From: Rhodospirillaceae bacterium UBA4479 | GTDB taxonomy: Bacteria > Pseudomonadota > Alphaproteobacteria > Rhodospirillales > Casp-alpha2 | Length of the DNA: 22,013 nucleotides | NCBI GenBank assembly: GCA_002389175.1 | Contig: DGNZ01000349.1 | Location: forward strand, 1-22,013 | Reading direction: 5' to 3' | In this document: one piece after another, positions 1-8,500 of the stretch | Position numbering within the stretch: the stretch's first letter is position 1 | Layout of the letters: every line of letters starts with the position of its first letter | The notes under the pieces: generated by a model | Seen by the model: the letters and a program-made list of their open reading frames with translations, nothing else | Databases searched by the model: none | What the model was told of the DNA's origin: nothing | Made by a program: the position numbers and the translations under genes

Positions 1-211
1 TGTTGAAAAACTCGCCGATTGGGTAGTGCAAGATTTTAAGTGAATAAATTTTGCAAAGGACAGGTAGCCGAAAAAGGCATGGGAGACGCTCTATGCAGCT
101 CCTGGACGATGTTTCATCTTTTTTGACCAGTCCCTTCGTATCCAGAATGCATGGCATGGCCCAGTGGGCAATAAATTTCTACACAAACACCAGTTTCAGA
201 GTTTTTCAACA
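1..211. mobile_element. Short terminal-inverted-repeat element (MITE-like or IS remnant)
   Basis: The window opens with TGTTGAAAAACTC (1-13), and its exact reverse complement lies at 199-211. The 185 bp between them hold no recognisable transposase. The right copy continues as GCCTC, so the true terminus may extend a few bases beyond the window's left edge. Ends of this kind are common on insertion sequences, and a short internally deleted derivative is the simplest reading. The family is not assigned. An open frame at 51-311 crosses the right repeat but resembles nothing I know. From 212 to the LysR stop codon I see no gene. Confidence 0.5.
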
Positions 212-324
212 GCCTCAGCCAGAATCGGACATACATCATCACGGTCAGTCGAATGACTTCTGGCGATGTCTTGAAATATCTAAATGGGTTTTCCATTGGC
301 TAATTTTATAGATCAGCACACAAA

Positions 325-1299
325 TTACAAAATTTCCTCTGACAAGTCCTCGGAGTCCGCTCCGACTATTTTGCCATCGCTATTTGCGGTCGTACTTCTA
401 GCTTCTGCCAAAAGCCAATCTCTGAAGTGTGCCTGCATTGGTCGAAGTTGAACGTCAGCCGGTCGTAGTAAATAAAACGAGTAGTCTGAGTTCAATGATG
501 CATCAAATGGCCGGACGAGTTCGCCATTACCTATAAGATCTTCAGCAATTCTCTCGCCACAAAGAGCAACGCCGTCTCCTCGGATCGCCGCATTTATGAG
601 GAGAAGATAACTATCGAATGGCAGTCGGTTCGCACTTTCGTTCGGTTCTGATCCATAAACTTTGAACCAATCCTCCCAAGTCGTCCAGTTGGGATCAAAC
701 CGCGAGAGCGTTAAGAGAGTCGCGTCGTGCAAATCTTTGGGACCAGTAATAGGGCCGTATTTTTCAAGATAACGCGGAGAGCAAACAGGAAATATTTCAT
801 TTCCAAACATAAGATCCGCGCTAACTCCTTCCCACGTTCCTTTGCCAAACCGGACCGCGAAGTTCAAACCTGTAGCAGAAAGGTCACGCAACTTGGCATA
901 CGCAACCAAATGGACATTCACGTTTGGGAACTCAGCGCGAAATTTGGCAATCCGAGACATCAACCAATACGAGGCAAAACTGACGCTGGACGAAATTACG
1001 ATATCAGCATCGCTAGAAGTTTGCTGTCGAATGTCATCTGAAACATGGGCGATGTGGCCAAGACTCATGGACACGGCATTCATCATCAACGTTCCTTGGC
1101 GCGTCAATTCGATAGCTCGGTAATGGCGCTCAAATAGGCGAACACCAAGATAACTTTCCATGAGTTGTATCTGCCGGCTGACCGCCGCTTGAGAGACCTG
1201 AAGTTCTGTTGCTGCCTTAGTAAAGCTTAGGTGCCGAGCGACGGCCTCAAAGACAATTAAACTATTTGCTGGAGGCATTCTGTCTCGTAAACGTGACAT
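325..1299 (-). CDS. LysR-family transcriptional regulator, GcvA-like
   Basis: This is a 324-residue one-component regulator with the usual LysR layout. An N-terminal winged helix-turn-helix spans about residues 10-70 (note SFTKAATELQVSQAAVSRQI), followed by a substrate-binding co-inducer domain at about 95-300. The motif FVRFG-like NFAVRFGKGTWEG and the overall pattern match the GcvA/AmpR-like subgroup. The length is normal for the family, with a slightly long, acidic C-terminal tail. The start ATG directly precedes the HTH. The gene is divergent from the GlxA-type regulator at 1471, with about 170 bp between them that hold two perfect inverted repeats. The effector and target are not evident. 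LysR proteins commonly control the divergent neighbour, which is the best guess here. Confidence 0.85.
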   Translation of the reverse strand: MSRLRDRMPPANSLIVFEAVARHLSFTKAATELQVSQAAVSRQIQLMESYLGVRLFERHYRAIELTRQGTLMMNAVSMSLGHIAHVSDDIRQQTSSDADIVISSSVSFASYWLMSRIAKFRAEFPNVNVHLVAYAKLRDLSATGLNFAVRFGKGTWEGVSADLMFGNEIFPVCSPRYLEKYGPITGPKDLHDATLLTLSRFDPNWTTWEDWFKVYGSEPNESANRLPFDSYLLLINAAIRGDGVALCGERIAEDLIGNGELVRPFDASLNSDYSFYLLRPADVQLRPMQAHFRDWLLAEARSTTANSDGKIVGADSEDLSEEIL

Positions 1300-1386
1300 C
1301 AGTTTTTCTGATCCTAAGATGATATTTTTATGGATTTACGGGGGTTGTTGATTGCTATTACATAATAAAAATAGATCAATAGTCGT

Positions 1387-1403
1387 CGAGCGGCAACCGC
1401 TCG
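1387..1403. promoter_or_regulatory. Perfect 7-bp inverted repeat in divergent intergenic region
   Basis: CGAGCGG and CCGCTCG flank a CAA loop. There is no T-run after it, so it is not a Rho-independent terminator. It lies between the divergent LysR and AraC genes and could be an operator or an mRNA hairpin in the leader of the plus-strand gene. Confidence 0.35.
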
Positions 1404-1435
1404 GTGAGATAATTATTCAGCAATGAAAGATTGTA

Positions 1436-1453
1436 TTTCTACGCTCGTAGAAA
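1436..1453. promoter_or_regulatory. 18-bp palindrome just upstream of the GlxA-type regulator
   Basis: TTTCTACG and CGTAGAAA are exact reverse complements separated by CT. The palindrome ends 17 bp before the ATG at 1471, immediately before its ribosome binding site (CAGGGA). Position and symmetry suggest a binding site for a dimeric regulator, possibly the divergent LysR protein or the gene's own product. No direct evidence tells which. Confidence 0.4.
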
Positions 1454-1470
1454 CTTTTAGCAGGGAATAA

Positions 1471-2466
1471 ATGTATACGATCAAGGGTCAAAACAACCAT
1501 TGTGTATCGGACACCACAGACAAACTGTCGTGCGTTGATCCTTTATCAAATACTGACATCGATACCGTCTCAATAGGTATTCTAGGCGAGTATGATGGTG
1601 CGGACGTCGACGTGTTTCTTTTGATCCAAACGATGCGCTGCGCCAATGAAATCATTGGAGCGGTTCGTTATAAGGTGCATTTTATTTCCACCTCTAATGA
1701 TGAGCAGCCTTTGCGCCCGTCAAATAAATACTGTGACGTTCTTGTTGTTCCAACTATCACTAGTGAAACGGTAAGTACGCGTTCGGAAATCAGTCAGCAG
1801 ATTCGTCATTATTATCGCCTTGGTGCAAAAATTTGTGCTCTTGGTAAAGGACTGTTTCATATCGGTGGGGCTGGTATTATTAGAGATCAAACGGTGACAA
1901 TGCCATCGAAGTACATGCCCGTTTTCATAGAACAATTTCCGCTCATAAATATGGCGAACCGACCTTATGTGAATGATCGGCGCATTTTAAGTTGTTCCGG
2001 CGGCGTCAATGTTATTCATCTGTTTGCACATTTAGTATCAGAAGACAGAGGGCGAGAAGTCGCGTTAAAGATAGCCGATTTTTTCCAATTAGAACGGCTT
2101 CGAAATAGTAGCGAAGTTTTGAACAGGGCCCAAAATTTTCGAAATGCACTTCCGCCTTCTTTAGCAAAGAGTGTGGAGCTCATGGAAAACACTATCGAGA
2201 TGCCACGTCCACTTCTCGAAATTGCCCGTGGCGCGCACATATCACTGCGACATATGGAGAGACTATTTTCCAAGCACTTAAAATCGTCTCCATCTGATTA
2301 TTATCGTCAGTTGAGGCTTAATCAGGGGCGTGTCCTTTTGGAAGCATCGAATTTTTCCGTTACGCAAGTCACCTATATGTGTGGTTTTGCCTCGCCATCT
2401 CACTTTACCAAATGTTTCCGTGACGCCTTCGGTATTTGCCCTTCTGAGGCCAGAGGCGGACTTTAA
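1471..2466 (+). CDS. GlxA-family AraC-type transcriptional regulator with DJ-1/PfpI domain
   Basis: This 331-residue protein has a class I glutamine amidotransferase-like (DJ-1/PfpI) domain at about residues 33-205 and a C-terminal AraC double helix-turn-helix at about 235-330. The second HTH shows the family signature around residues 300-320 (VTYMCGFASPSHFTKCFRDA). A cysteine at residue 122 lies in the region of the nucleophile elbow (ICALGKG), although the surrounding motif is looser than in active enzymes. In this family the domain usually acts as a ligand sensor. Relatives (GlxA, GbdR, ArgR, CdhR) control use of quaternary amines, arginine or carnitine. The ATG follows CAGGGA with good spacing. 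About 30 residues precede the conserved fold. The ligand here is unknown. The gene is convergent with fmdB and separated from it by a bidirectional terminator. Confidence 0.85.
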   Translation: MYTIKGQNNHCVSDTTDKLSCVDPLSNTDIDTVSIGILGEYDGADVDVFLLIQTMRCANEIIGAVRYKVHFISTSNDEQPLRPSNKYCDVLVVPTITSETVSTRSEISQQIRHYYRLGAKICALGKGLFHIGGAGIIRDQTVTMPSKYMPVFIEQFPLINMANRPYVNDRRILSCSGGVNVIHLFAHLVSEDRGREVALKIADFFQLERLRNSSEVLNRAQNFRNALPPSLAKSVELMENTIEMPRPLLEIARGAHISLRHMERLFSKHLKSSPSDYYRQLRLNQGRVLLEASNFSVTQVTYMCGFASPSHFTKCFRDAFGICPSEARGGL

Positions 2467-2467
2467 A

Positions 2468-2500
2468 AAACCGCTTGGGCAATTCGCACCAAGCGGTTTT
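2468..2500. terminator. Bidirectional Rho-independent terminator between AraC gene and fmdB
   Basis: An 11-bp perfect stem (AAACCGCTTGG with CCAAGCGGTTT) encloses a 10-nt loop. It is flanked by A's on the left and T's on the right, so it works for both strands. It starts 2 bp after the regulator's stop codon and lies 78 bp beyond the fmdB stop codon. Confidence 0.9.
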
Positions 2501-2577
2501 ATATAGTGTGGGATTGATTAAGTGGGCACCTTGATTCGTGCGCACAAATGTCTATTGAGAATTTCCAGATATCGGGA

Positions 2578-2907
2578 TTAGTGACCAATCATCCATGGAC
2601 GAGATGCACCGTGACCGTGGCTGTGCCCATGATGATGGGTATGCCCGCAATCTTTTGATTTGCCGTGCGATTGCTCGGCAACAACATGCTTTGGCTTATT
2701 GACAACTTCTGGCTTATCAGCGCTTTTCTCGTTTCTGAAGTGAGCCATACGTGTATTGGCCGATATAAGAGATAATCCTGGCGCTGAAACTGCCCGTTGA
2801 GATTTAGCTCCGCACTCAGTGCAGATACTAGGTTCTGTGCACTTAGCCATGCTTTCCCATTCTTTGAATGGTCCGCAGTTTTCACACACATAATTATATA
2901 ACGGCAT
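2578..2907 (-). CDS. fmdB: FmdB-family zinc-ribbon protein with His-rich tail
   Basis: A 109-residue protein starting MPLYNYVCENCG, the hallmark of the FmdB/CxxC zinc-ribbon family. Two CxxC knuckles (C8/C11 and C29/C32) would bind one zinc. The start was placed at 2907, because GGAG lies 7 bp upstream and the family consensus begins at this Met. A longer frame adding five residues is less likely. FmdB was first described as a putative regulator next to the formamidase gene of Methylophilus, and its molecular role is unsettled. After the ribbon the protein has a polar linker and then, from about residue 87, seven histidines in 11 residues, which suggests metal binding. It lies 80 bp downstream of fmdA on the same strand and is probably co-transcribed with it. 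Confidence 0.88.
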   Translation of the reverse strand: MPLYNYVCENCGPFKEWESMAKCTEPSICTECGAKSQRAVSAPGLSLISANTRMAHFRNEKSADKPEVVNKPKHVVAEQSHGKSKDCGHTHHHGHSHGHGASRPWMIGH

Positions 2908-2932
2908 TTTATTTCTCCGCATTTAAAGTTCC

Positions 2933-2979
2933 CGCGAGAGACCATGTGGCTGATTACATCAACCACCGCCCCTCGCGAG
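2933..2979 (-). other. Nested hairpin in the fmdA-fmdB spacer
   Basis: Read on the minus strand, the spacer can form an outer CGCGAG/CTCGCG pairing around an inner 9-bp stem (GTGGTTGAT with ATCAGCCAC, one G-U pair, 3-nt loop, at 2946-2966). No T-run follows, so it is more likely an mRNA processing or stability element, or a partial attenuator, than a terminator. Confidence 0.35.
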
Positions 2980-2987
2980 AAGTTAGT

Positions 2988-4229
2988 TTAGGTGCATTCC
3001 GCCACGTCGACACCGGAAGGGATCGACTGGGTTGGACCAGACGCATTCGGATTGATATCAAAATCGAATATGGCCGTTGGAATGGAAACCGTGCAGCAAG
3101 CATTCGGAATATCAACAATCCCCGCAACACGTCCTTCTACCGGCGCCGTGCCAAGGATCATGTAAGCTTGCTCACCTGAGTACCCGAACTTCTTGAGATA
3201 TTCTACTGCGTTCAAGCATGCTCTGCGGTAAGCGATAGTTGCGTCGAGATAGTGTTGCTCGCCATTATGCTCATCAACCGAAATACCTTCGAAAACCAAA
3301 TATTCGGAATAATTGGCATCAATGGGGCTGGTTTGGAAGATCGGATTTGTAACGCCGTACATCTCCATGCCGCCCTTAATGATATCAACACTGATATCGA
3401 TCCAGCCCGCCATTTCAATGGCACCACAGAACGTAATTTCGCCATCACCCTGTGACCAGTGAATATCACCCATGGAAAGGCCTGCGCCGTCCACATAAAC
3501 CGGGAAGAATACTTTGGAACCACGAGATAGGTTTTTGATATCGCAGTTTCCACCGTGTTCGCGACCCGGCACGGTCCGTGCAGCTTCTGCGCCAGCAATC
3601 TTGGCGTCTGCGCCAGTCAAGCCGCCCATTAGGGCTGTTGTCGTGCCCGCCATGCCATCTGGCAATGTGCATAGTGGTGGTGTGCGGGAGGGGTTCGTGT
3701 CGAAGAGTTTCTTTTCCCGATCGTTCCAGGTTTTCAGAAGGTCGGCAGATGGCAGAGTGCCGATCAATCCTGGATGAATTGTACCGGGGAAGCGGACGCC
3801 GGGAATATGACGGGAACTCGCATAGATACCTTCGAAGTCCCAACATGCCTTGCGCGCTGCGGGGAAATGCTCGTCAAGAAAACCGCCGCCATTTTCATGG
3901 GCAAAAATACCTGTAAAGCCCCACTCGGAATCTTCCTTGCTGCCAATATCGTTGATGTTAACAACCAATAAGTCTCCTGGTTTAGCGCCTTCGATACCAA
4001 ACGGTCCGCTCAGGTAGTGAACTTTGGAAAGGTCGACATCTCTGATGTCATCTGCACAATCATCATTTTGAATTTGTCCGCCAGTCCAATCGTAACATTC
4101 AACCCTGAATGATTCGCCTGGCTTGAACGTTTCAACGAAGGGCAAGTCCGGATGCCATCGATTATGCGTTTTAACGATCTGTTCTTCAGGGAGCTTGTCC
4201 ATTTCTGCATGGAATACTGTTCTAGGCAT
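2988..4229 (-). CDS. fmdA: Formamidase (FmdA/AmdA acetamidase-formamidase family)
   Basis: This 413-residue cytoplasmic amidohydrolase splits formamide, and in relatives other short amides, into ammonia and the acid. Its length is typical of the family, and it can be aligned by eye from end to end with Methylophilus-type FmdA. Recognisable blocks include HNRWHPDLPFVETFKPGESF near residue 21, the GPFGIEGAKPGDLLVV block, the FPGTIHPGLIG segment, a PGREHGGNCDIKNLSRGS stretch and MGDIHWSQGDGE. These are the conserved His/Asp/Glu-rich segments of this family, which is unrelated to nitrilase-type amidases. The start has a strong GAGGAGG 6 bp upstream. fmdB follows. An operator-like palindrome lies about 185-225 bp upstream (4404-4428). 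The neighbouring importer and two-component genes support a role in amide nitrogen scavenging. Formamide versus acetamide preference cannot be told from sequence alone. Confidence 0.93.
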   Translation of the reverse strand: MPRTVFHAEMDKLPEEQIVKTHNRWHPDLPFVETFKPGESFRVECYDWTGGQIQNDDCADDIRDVDLSKVHYLSGPFGIEGAKPGDLLVVNINDIGSKEDSEWGFTGIFAHENGGGFLDEHFPAARKACWDFEGIYASSRHIPGVRFPGTIHPGLIGTLPSADLLKTWNDREKKLFDTNPSRTPPLCTLPDGMAGTTTALMGGLTGADAKIAGAEAARTVPGREHGGNCDIKNLSRGSKVFFPVYVDGAGLSMGDIHWSQGDGEITFCGAIEMAGWIDISVDIIKGGMEMYGVTNPIFQTSPIDANYSEYLVFEGISVDEHNGEQHYLDATIAYRRACLNAVEYLKKFGYSGEQAYMILGTAPVEGRVAGIVDIPNACCTVSIPTAIFDFDINPNASGPTQSIPSGVDVAECT

Positions 4230-4403
4230 GCTTTTCCTCCTCGGTTGATGAATGGGCGGACCCTTGCAGAATCAAAATGCCTAATCGAATGTGTCCTCAA
4301 TTGGGCCAAGAGACAGAGCATTCAGGGTTGTCGATCGTTCACCACATTCCGTTCATAATTCTCGACTTGGGTATTGCTCGAAGAGCATAAATTGCACACC
4401 AAA

Positions 4404-4428
4404 AACGTCATATACGTCATATAACGTA
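4404..4428. promoter_or_regulatory. Putative response-regulator binding cluster upstream of fmdA
   Basis: TACGTCA (4413-4419), two bases, then TAACGTA (4422-4428) form a 7-2-7 inverted repeat with one mismatch. A third half-site, AACGTCA (4404-4410), makes the 9-bp unit ACGTCATAT occur twice in tandem. The same heptamer in the same geometry lies upstream of the amide importer at 9138-9159. A 7-2-7 layout of TAC-beginning heptamers is known for NarL-type response regulators, so the LuxR-type regulator encoded next door is the prime candidate. Confidence 0.6.
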
Positions 4429-4573
4429 GGACGCCAATTACATCCGGATAAGAGGAAACGTAACTCAGAATTTAGATCTAGCTTAGGGCTTATGATGCTG
4501 TATTTGATGGATTAGTTCTAATGGGAAGCACGCATAACAACGCGTAAAGATGAAGTGTCTTTCTAATGATCAA

Positions 4574-4595
4574 AATTCGAGTGAAAGCTCGAATT
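4574..4595 (-). terminator. Probable weak terminator after the response regulator gene
   Basis: A perfect 8-bp stem (AATTCGAG with CTCGAATT) encloses a 6-nt loop. On the minus strand it is followed by a short T-run and lies 23 bp past the response regulator stop codon. The stem is A+T-rich and the T-run short, so read-through into fmdA is possible. Confidence 0.5.
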
Positions 4596-4618
4596 CAGTC
4601 GAACATGGTCTTACTTTT

Positions 4619-5536
4619 TTACAAAGCATTTAGTGCCATGGCAGCTGCTGCCGTACGGTTTTCAACGCCTAGCTTCTTGTGAATACGTTCAAGATGCTTA
4701 TTGATCGTTCTTGGGCTTAAATCTAAAATCGCACCAATGTCGCGATTGGCTTTGCCGTTGGCAATCCATGTCAGCACATCCGCCTCTCGTAACGTTAGCC
4801 CAAACACCGTTGATAATCTGGCTCGGATACTCACGAAATCGTTCTCAACAACGCGCAGCAAATATTCGTCTGCGCCACTTTGACCGATATAAGATATCAG
4901 TACCTGGCATTCGTATGTATCGGATAGAACCAGTTGTGACGGCGACGTTGCCGTCGTCTTGAATTGATGATTTAGCCATTGTTTTACATATTCGGGCAAT
5001 TGAAGTTCTAAGCTTGGGTCATCCATAAAGGGCTCAATTAATTTTCCCGCTTGCGGCGTTTTCCACAATATTGTGCCATCACTACTAACCGCCATTAAAA
5101 AGCGTCTAGCCTCATCCATAGCCACATAGGCGCTTTGTGCCAATCGGGCATTCGCAAGATGAACCTGCATCCGAGCAACAAGCTCGTCTGGGTCTATAGG
5201 CTTAACAAGATAATCAACACCTCCAGCCTGAAAGCCGGCCACGATATGTTCTGTATCGCTTAATCCGGTCATAAAAATTACCGGCACATGAAGCATCGCA
5301 CTGTTACTCTTTATCCGACGGCAAGTTTCAAAACCATCCATTGAAGGCATGACCGCGTCCATCAAGATGACGTCAGGTGTAACCTGATTAATCACATCAA
5401 GAGACTTTTCCCCAGACAACGCCACGAGGGCCGTGGCTCCAATATCTTCAATAACCTCGGTTAAAAACTTTAAAGAATCAGGTGAGTCATCGACGACTAA
5501 AATGCATGCCTTATCGCATTGGTTATTCATGATCAT
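4619..5536 (-). CDS. LuxR/NarL-type response regulator
   Basis: A 305-residue regulator with an N-terminal receiver domain (about residues 10-128), an intervening PAS-like region, and a C-terminal LuxR-type helix-turn-helix (about 243-302, including ANRDIGAILDLSPRTINKHL). The receiver has all key residues: acidic D16/D17, phospho-acceptor D60 in VILMDAVMP, T90 and K112. The middle section (about 135-235) begins with AMDEARRFLMAVSSDGTILW, a PAS-like opening. The gene overlaps the end of the histidine kinase gene by 14 bp. A second ATG at 5530 has better-placed GGA and gives an 8-bp overlap. Either way the two are translationally coupled and form a cognate pair. Predicted targets are the 7-2-7 sites before fmdA and the importer operon, by analogy with NarL-family DNA recognition. 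A full HTH and an intact Asp indicate an active regulator. Confidence 0.88.
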   Translation of the reverse strand: MIMNNQCDKACILVVDDSPDSLKFLTEVIEDIGATALVALSGEKSLDVINQVTPDVILMDAVMPSMDGFETCRRIKSNSAMLHVPVIFMTGLSDTEHIVAGFQAGGVDYLVKPIDPDELVARMQVHLANARLAQSAYVAMDEARRFLMAVSSDGTILWKTPQAGKLIEPFMDDPSLELQLPEYVKQWLNHQFKTTATSPSQLVLSDTYECQVLISYIGQSGADEYLLRVVENDFVSIRARLSTVFGLTLREADVLTWIANGKANRDIGAILDLSPRTINKHLERIHKKLGVENRTAAAAMALNAL

Positions 5537-8500
5537 GTTCCAATGCAGTCATAAAACGCGTCAACTGGAAGTCATTTAGGTGTCCACGTAGGATTGCCAA
5601 GAAATGACTGCATTCTGGAAACTCTTTTTCAACGTCATCAATCTTTGATTGAATAGCGCGTACGTGCCCTATCTTACCAAGTTTCAAAAGTTCTTCGATA
5701 TTGCGAGCAGATGGGCGTTTGCAAATTTCTTCTAGCATCTCGCCCGGCTGTTCTGAAAACCCGATCAGCCCCTCATAGACCCATTCGATTTTTAAATTAT
5801 TTTGAATCTTTTCCAAGAAGCGATCATAGTCGATCGGTTTCATTAAATAATCATCGAAGCTTGATTGATTAATTTCGCCATCAATGCCTTCGACTGCATT
5901 AGCAGAAATCATGATAATTCGTGAAGCAGCCGTAATGACTTTGCGCAAAACTACCGCTAAATCCAACCCATTCATGCCCGGCATTGATATATCGAGTAGA
6001 CAGATGTCAGGATTATGATCTTGCGCTAACTGGAGGCATTTGTTTGCATTCGCCGCGACCAACACAATAAACCCGATGGGTTCGAGGATATCTTTAATAA
6101 GATTGCAGTGGGTTGGTTCATCATCAGTGACTAAAACTACAAGACGTCTTCCGCGGTATCCAACAATCGGCCGATCACTATTATGATCTTCGTTTGATGC
6201 TTTGATTTCAACAAACGGCAAAAGGACAGTGAACTCACTACCTTGACCTATTTCACTTTTGACGGAAATTTTTCCTCCCATCCGCTCAGTAAGGAGTTTG
6301 GTGATCGCCAACCCCAAGCCAATCCCATCAGATTCGGAATGGATAGAAGAATTGGCCCGCTCGAATGGTTCAAAAATTCTTCTTAAATCGTCTGCCTGAA
6401 TGCCGATCCCTGTATCGCGCACAGACAATCCGATTGAATTTTCAATATGCTCCACAGTTAAGGTTACTTGGCCAGTCGGCGTAAACTTAAAGGCATTGGA
6501 CAACAGGTTAATTAAAATTTGGCGCAGGCGTTTCTCGTCAGACCTAATGATTTTTGGCAAATCGGCGGTTGTTACAAATTCAAAATTGACGTCGTTTGCC
6601 TTTTCTTCAAGTCGAAACATCTCCACTATTTCCAGCAAAAATGTTTCTAGACGGAAATCCTCCTCAACAAGTGAAAAGTGTTCTGATTCGATTTTGGAAA
6701 TGTCCAACAAACCATCAACCAATCCAGCTAAATGCTCCGAACTACGCCGAATGACATGGACTGCATCGACCCGATGCGCAGGAATTGATGCATCGCGTTC
6801 AAGCAATTGCGAATAGCCAAGTATTGTATTGAGTGGTGTCCTAAATTCATGATTCAGGCCGACCATATATCGGCTCTTTGCCAAATTCGAAGACTCGGCG
6901 GCCTCTTTTGCTTTTTGTAGTTTTACATCGGTAATCTTGTGCGCATCGATTTCTTCTGACAACAAAGCAGTCTGACGGGAGCTTTCATCTTGCGCAAACT
7001 TGGCGCTTTCGCGGGCAAGTACAAATAGCCACGTCGCAACACCACTAATAATCACGAGAATGAAAAAAATCTGCCATAGTGTTCCCTGAATACCTTCGTG
7101 TTGCAGCCAATCTTCGATGGTTGTCTGCAAATATACGAGACCAAGAACTCCACCAATAACAACACAGAAAAGAAACTGCATTCCGATATAATGACCAATG
7201 CTGGAGTTCAGGCGGGTCACAACATATTTCGGCAGAAACGTGCTGAGCAACGTTAAAATTTGATCGGTATATCGCGCGTCCGTCTTGCAAGAATCATTGC
7301 AACTGGCATCTAACGAGCAACACAATGAACAAATATGCCCATCATATACTGGGCATCCCGCCATATCTTCAATCTCGTAGGTTTTCGCGCAAATACAGCA
7401 TTGGCTTTCTGTAGCATCGCCAAAATCACAATCTGGCTCGCGCGCCAAATAGTATTTCCCACGGGTGGCAATGGCGATGATTGGCGCTGAGAAAAACGCA
7501 GTGCCGAGGGCGAGATATGCTGACAGGGCTTTCATAACCTCGCCCAGCAGACCGCTGTACGAAATCATTGCCGCGACTATTGCTATGGCAATAGCACCAA
7601 CACCAACCGGATTTATGTCATACAGATAGGCCCGTCGAAATTCGATATGGCGCGGACTTATACCCAGTGACTTATTGATTAAAAGGTCAGATGACAAAGC
7701 CCCCACCCAAGCCACCGCGATGATAGAGTACAATGCGAGAATTTCCTCTAACGCCTGATAGACGCCCAAGGTGATGAGGAGGAACGCGATCGTAACATTG
7801 AAGACAAGCCAGGCGACGCGCCCTGGATGACTGTGTGTCAGGCGGGAGAAGAAATTCGACCACGCAATTGAGCCTGCATAGGCATTGGTAACATTAATTT
7901 TGACCTGCGATATGATGATAAAAATCGCCGTTACGGCAATTATAATGACAGGTGATGAGAATACATACTGAAACGCCACCTGATACATGTGTGACGGGTC
8001 TACGGCGTCCTCAACGGGCACGGCCGACTTCAGGGCTAAAAACACTAAGAAAGAGCCGACAGCAATTTTTAACCCACCAACGATAATCCATCCCGGTCCG
8101 GCTGATATTAAGGACAACCACCAATGTACGCTGTTACTTTTGGTTTTTGGTGGTAGAAATCGCAAGAAATCTACTTGCTCACCAATCTGCGCAGCCAGCG
8201 AAAATATCACAGCAGAGCACGCGCCAAATAGGATAATGTTGAATTCACCATTGGCGCCTTCAGAGCGTCCTGTAAATTCCGTCCATTCAGAAAAGAACTC
8301 CGGGTGCTGTGCAGCGATAAATGCAAACGGCAAAATATGAAGGAGCAACCAAATTGGCTGAGTCCATAGTTGTAGTTTGCTGATAAACGTAAACCCGTAC
8401 ACAACCATCGGAATAATGATGATTGAGCTAAACAGGTATCCCGCAAATAGAGGCACGCCTAAAAATAATTCGAGAGCCGTGGCCATAATTGCGGCTTCGA

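Larger units (their letters stand above)
4230..4618. other. 389-bp regulatory spacer between response regulator and fmdA
   Basis: No gene is seen here. The spacer holds the fmdA ribosome binding site, a direct/inverted repeat cluster at 4404-4428 described separately, and a weak terminator for the response regulator gene at 4574-4595. On the minus strand TATGCT lies about 16 bp beyond the last TGACG half-site and could be a -10 box. I found no convincing -35 and no sigma-54 consensus. Confidence 0.5.

Noticed and set aside
51..311. 86-codon frame over the left inverted-repeat element
   Set aside because: It crosses the repeat boundary, resembles no known protein and has unremarkable coding character.
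3252..3916. Several open frames opposite fmdA
   Set aside because: They are antisense shadows of a well-recognised gene, with no family resemblance or ribosome sites.
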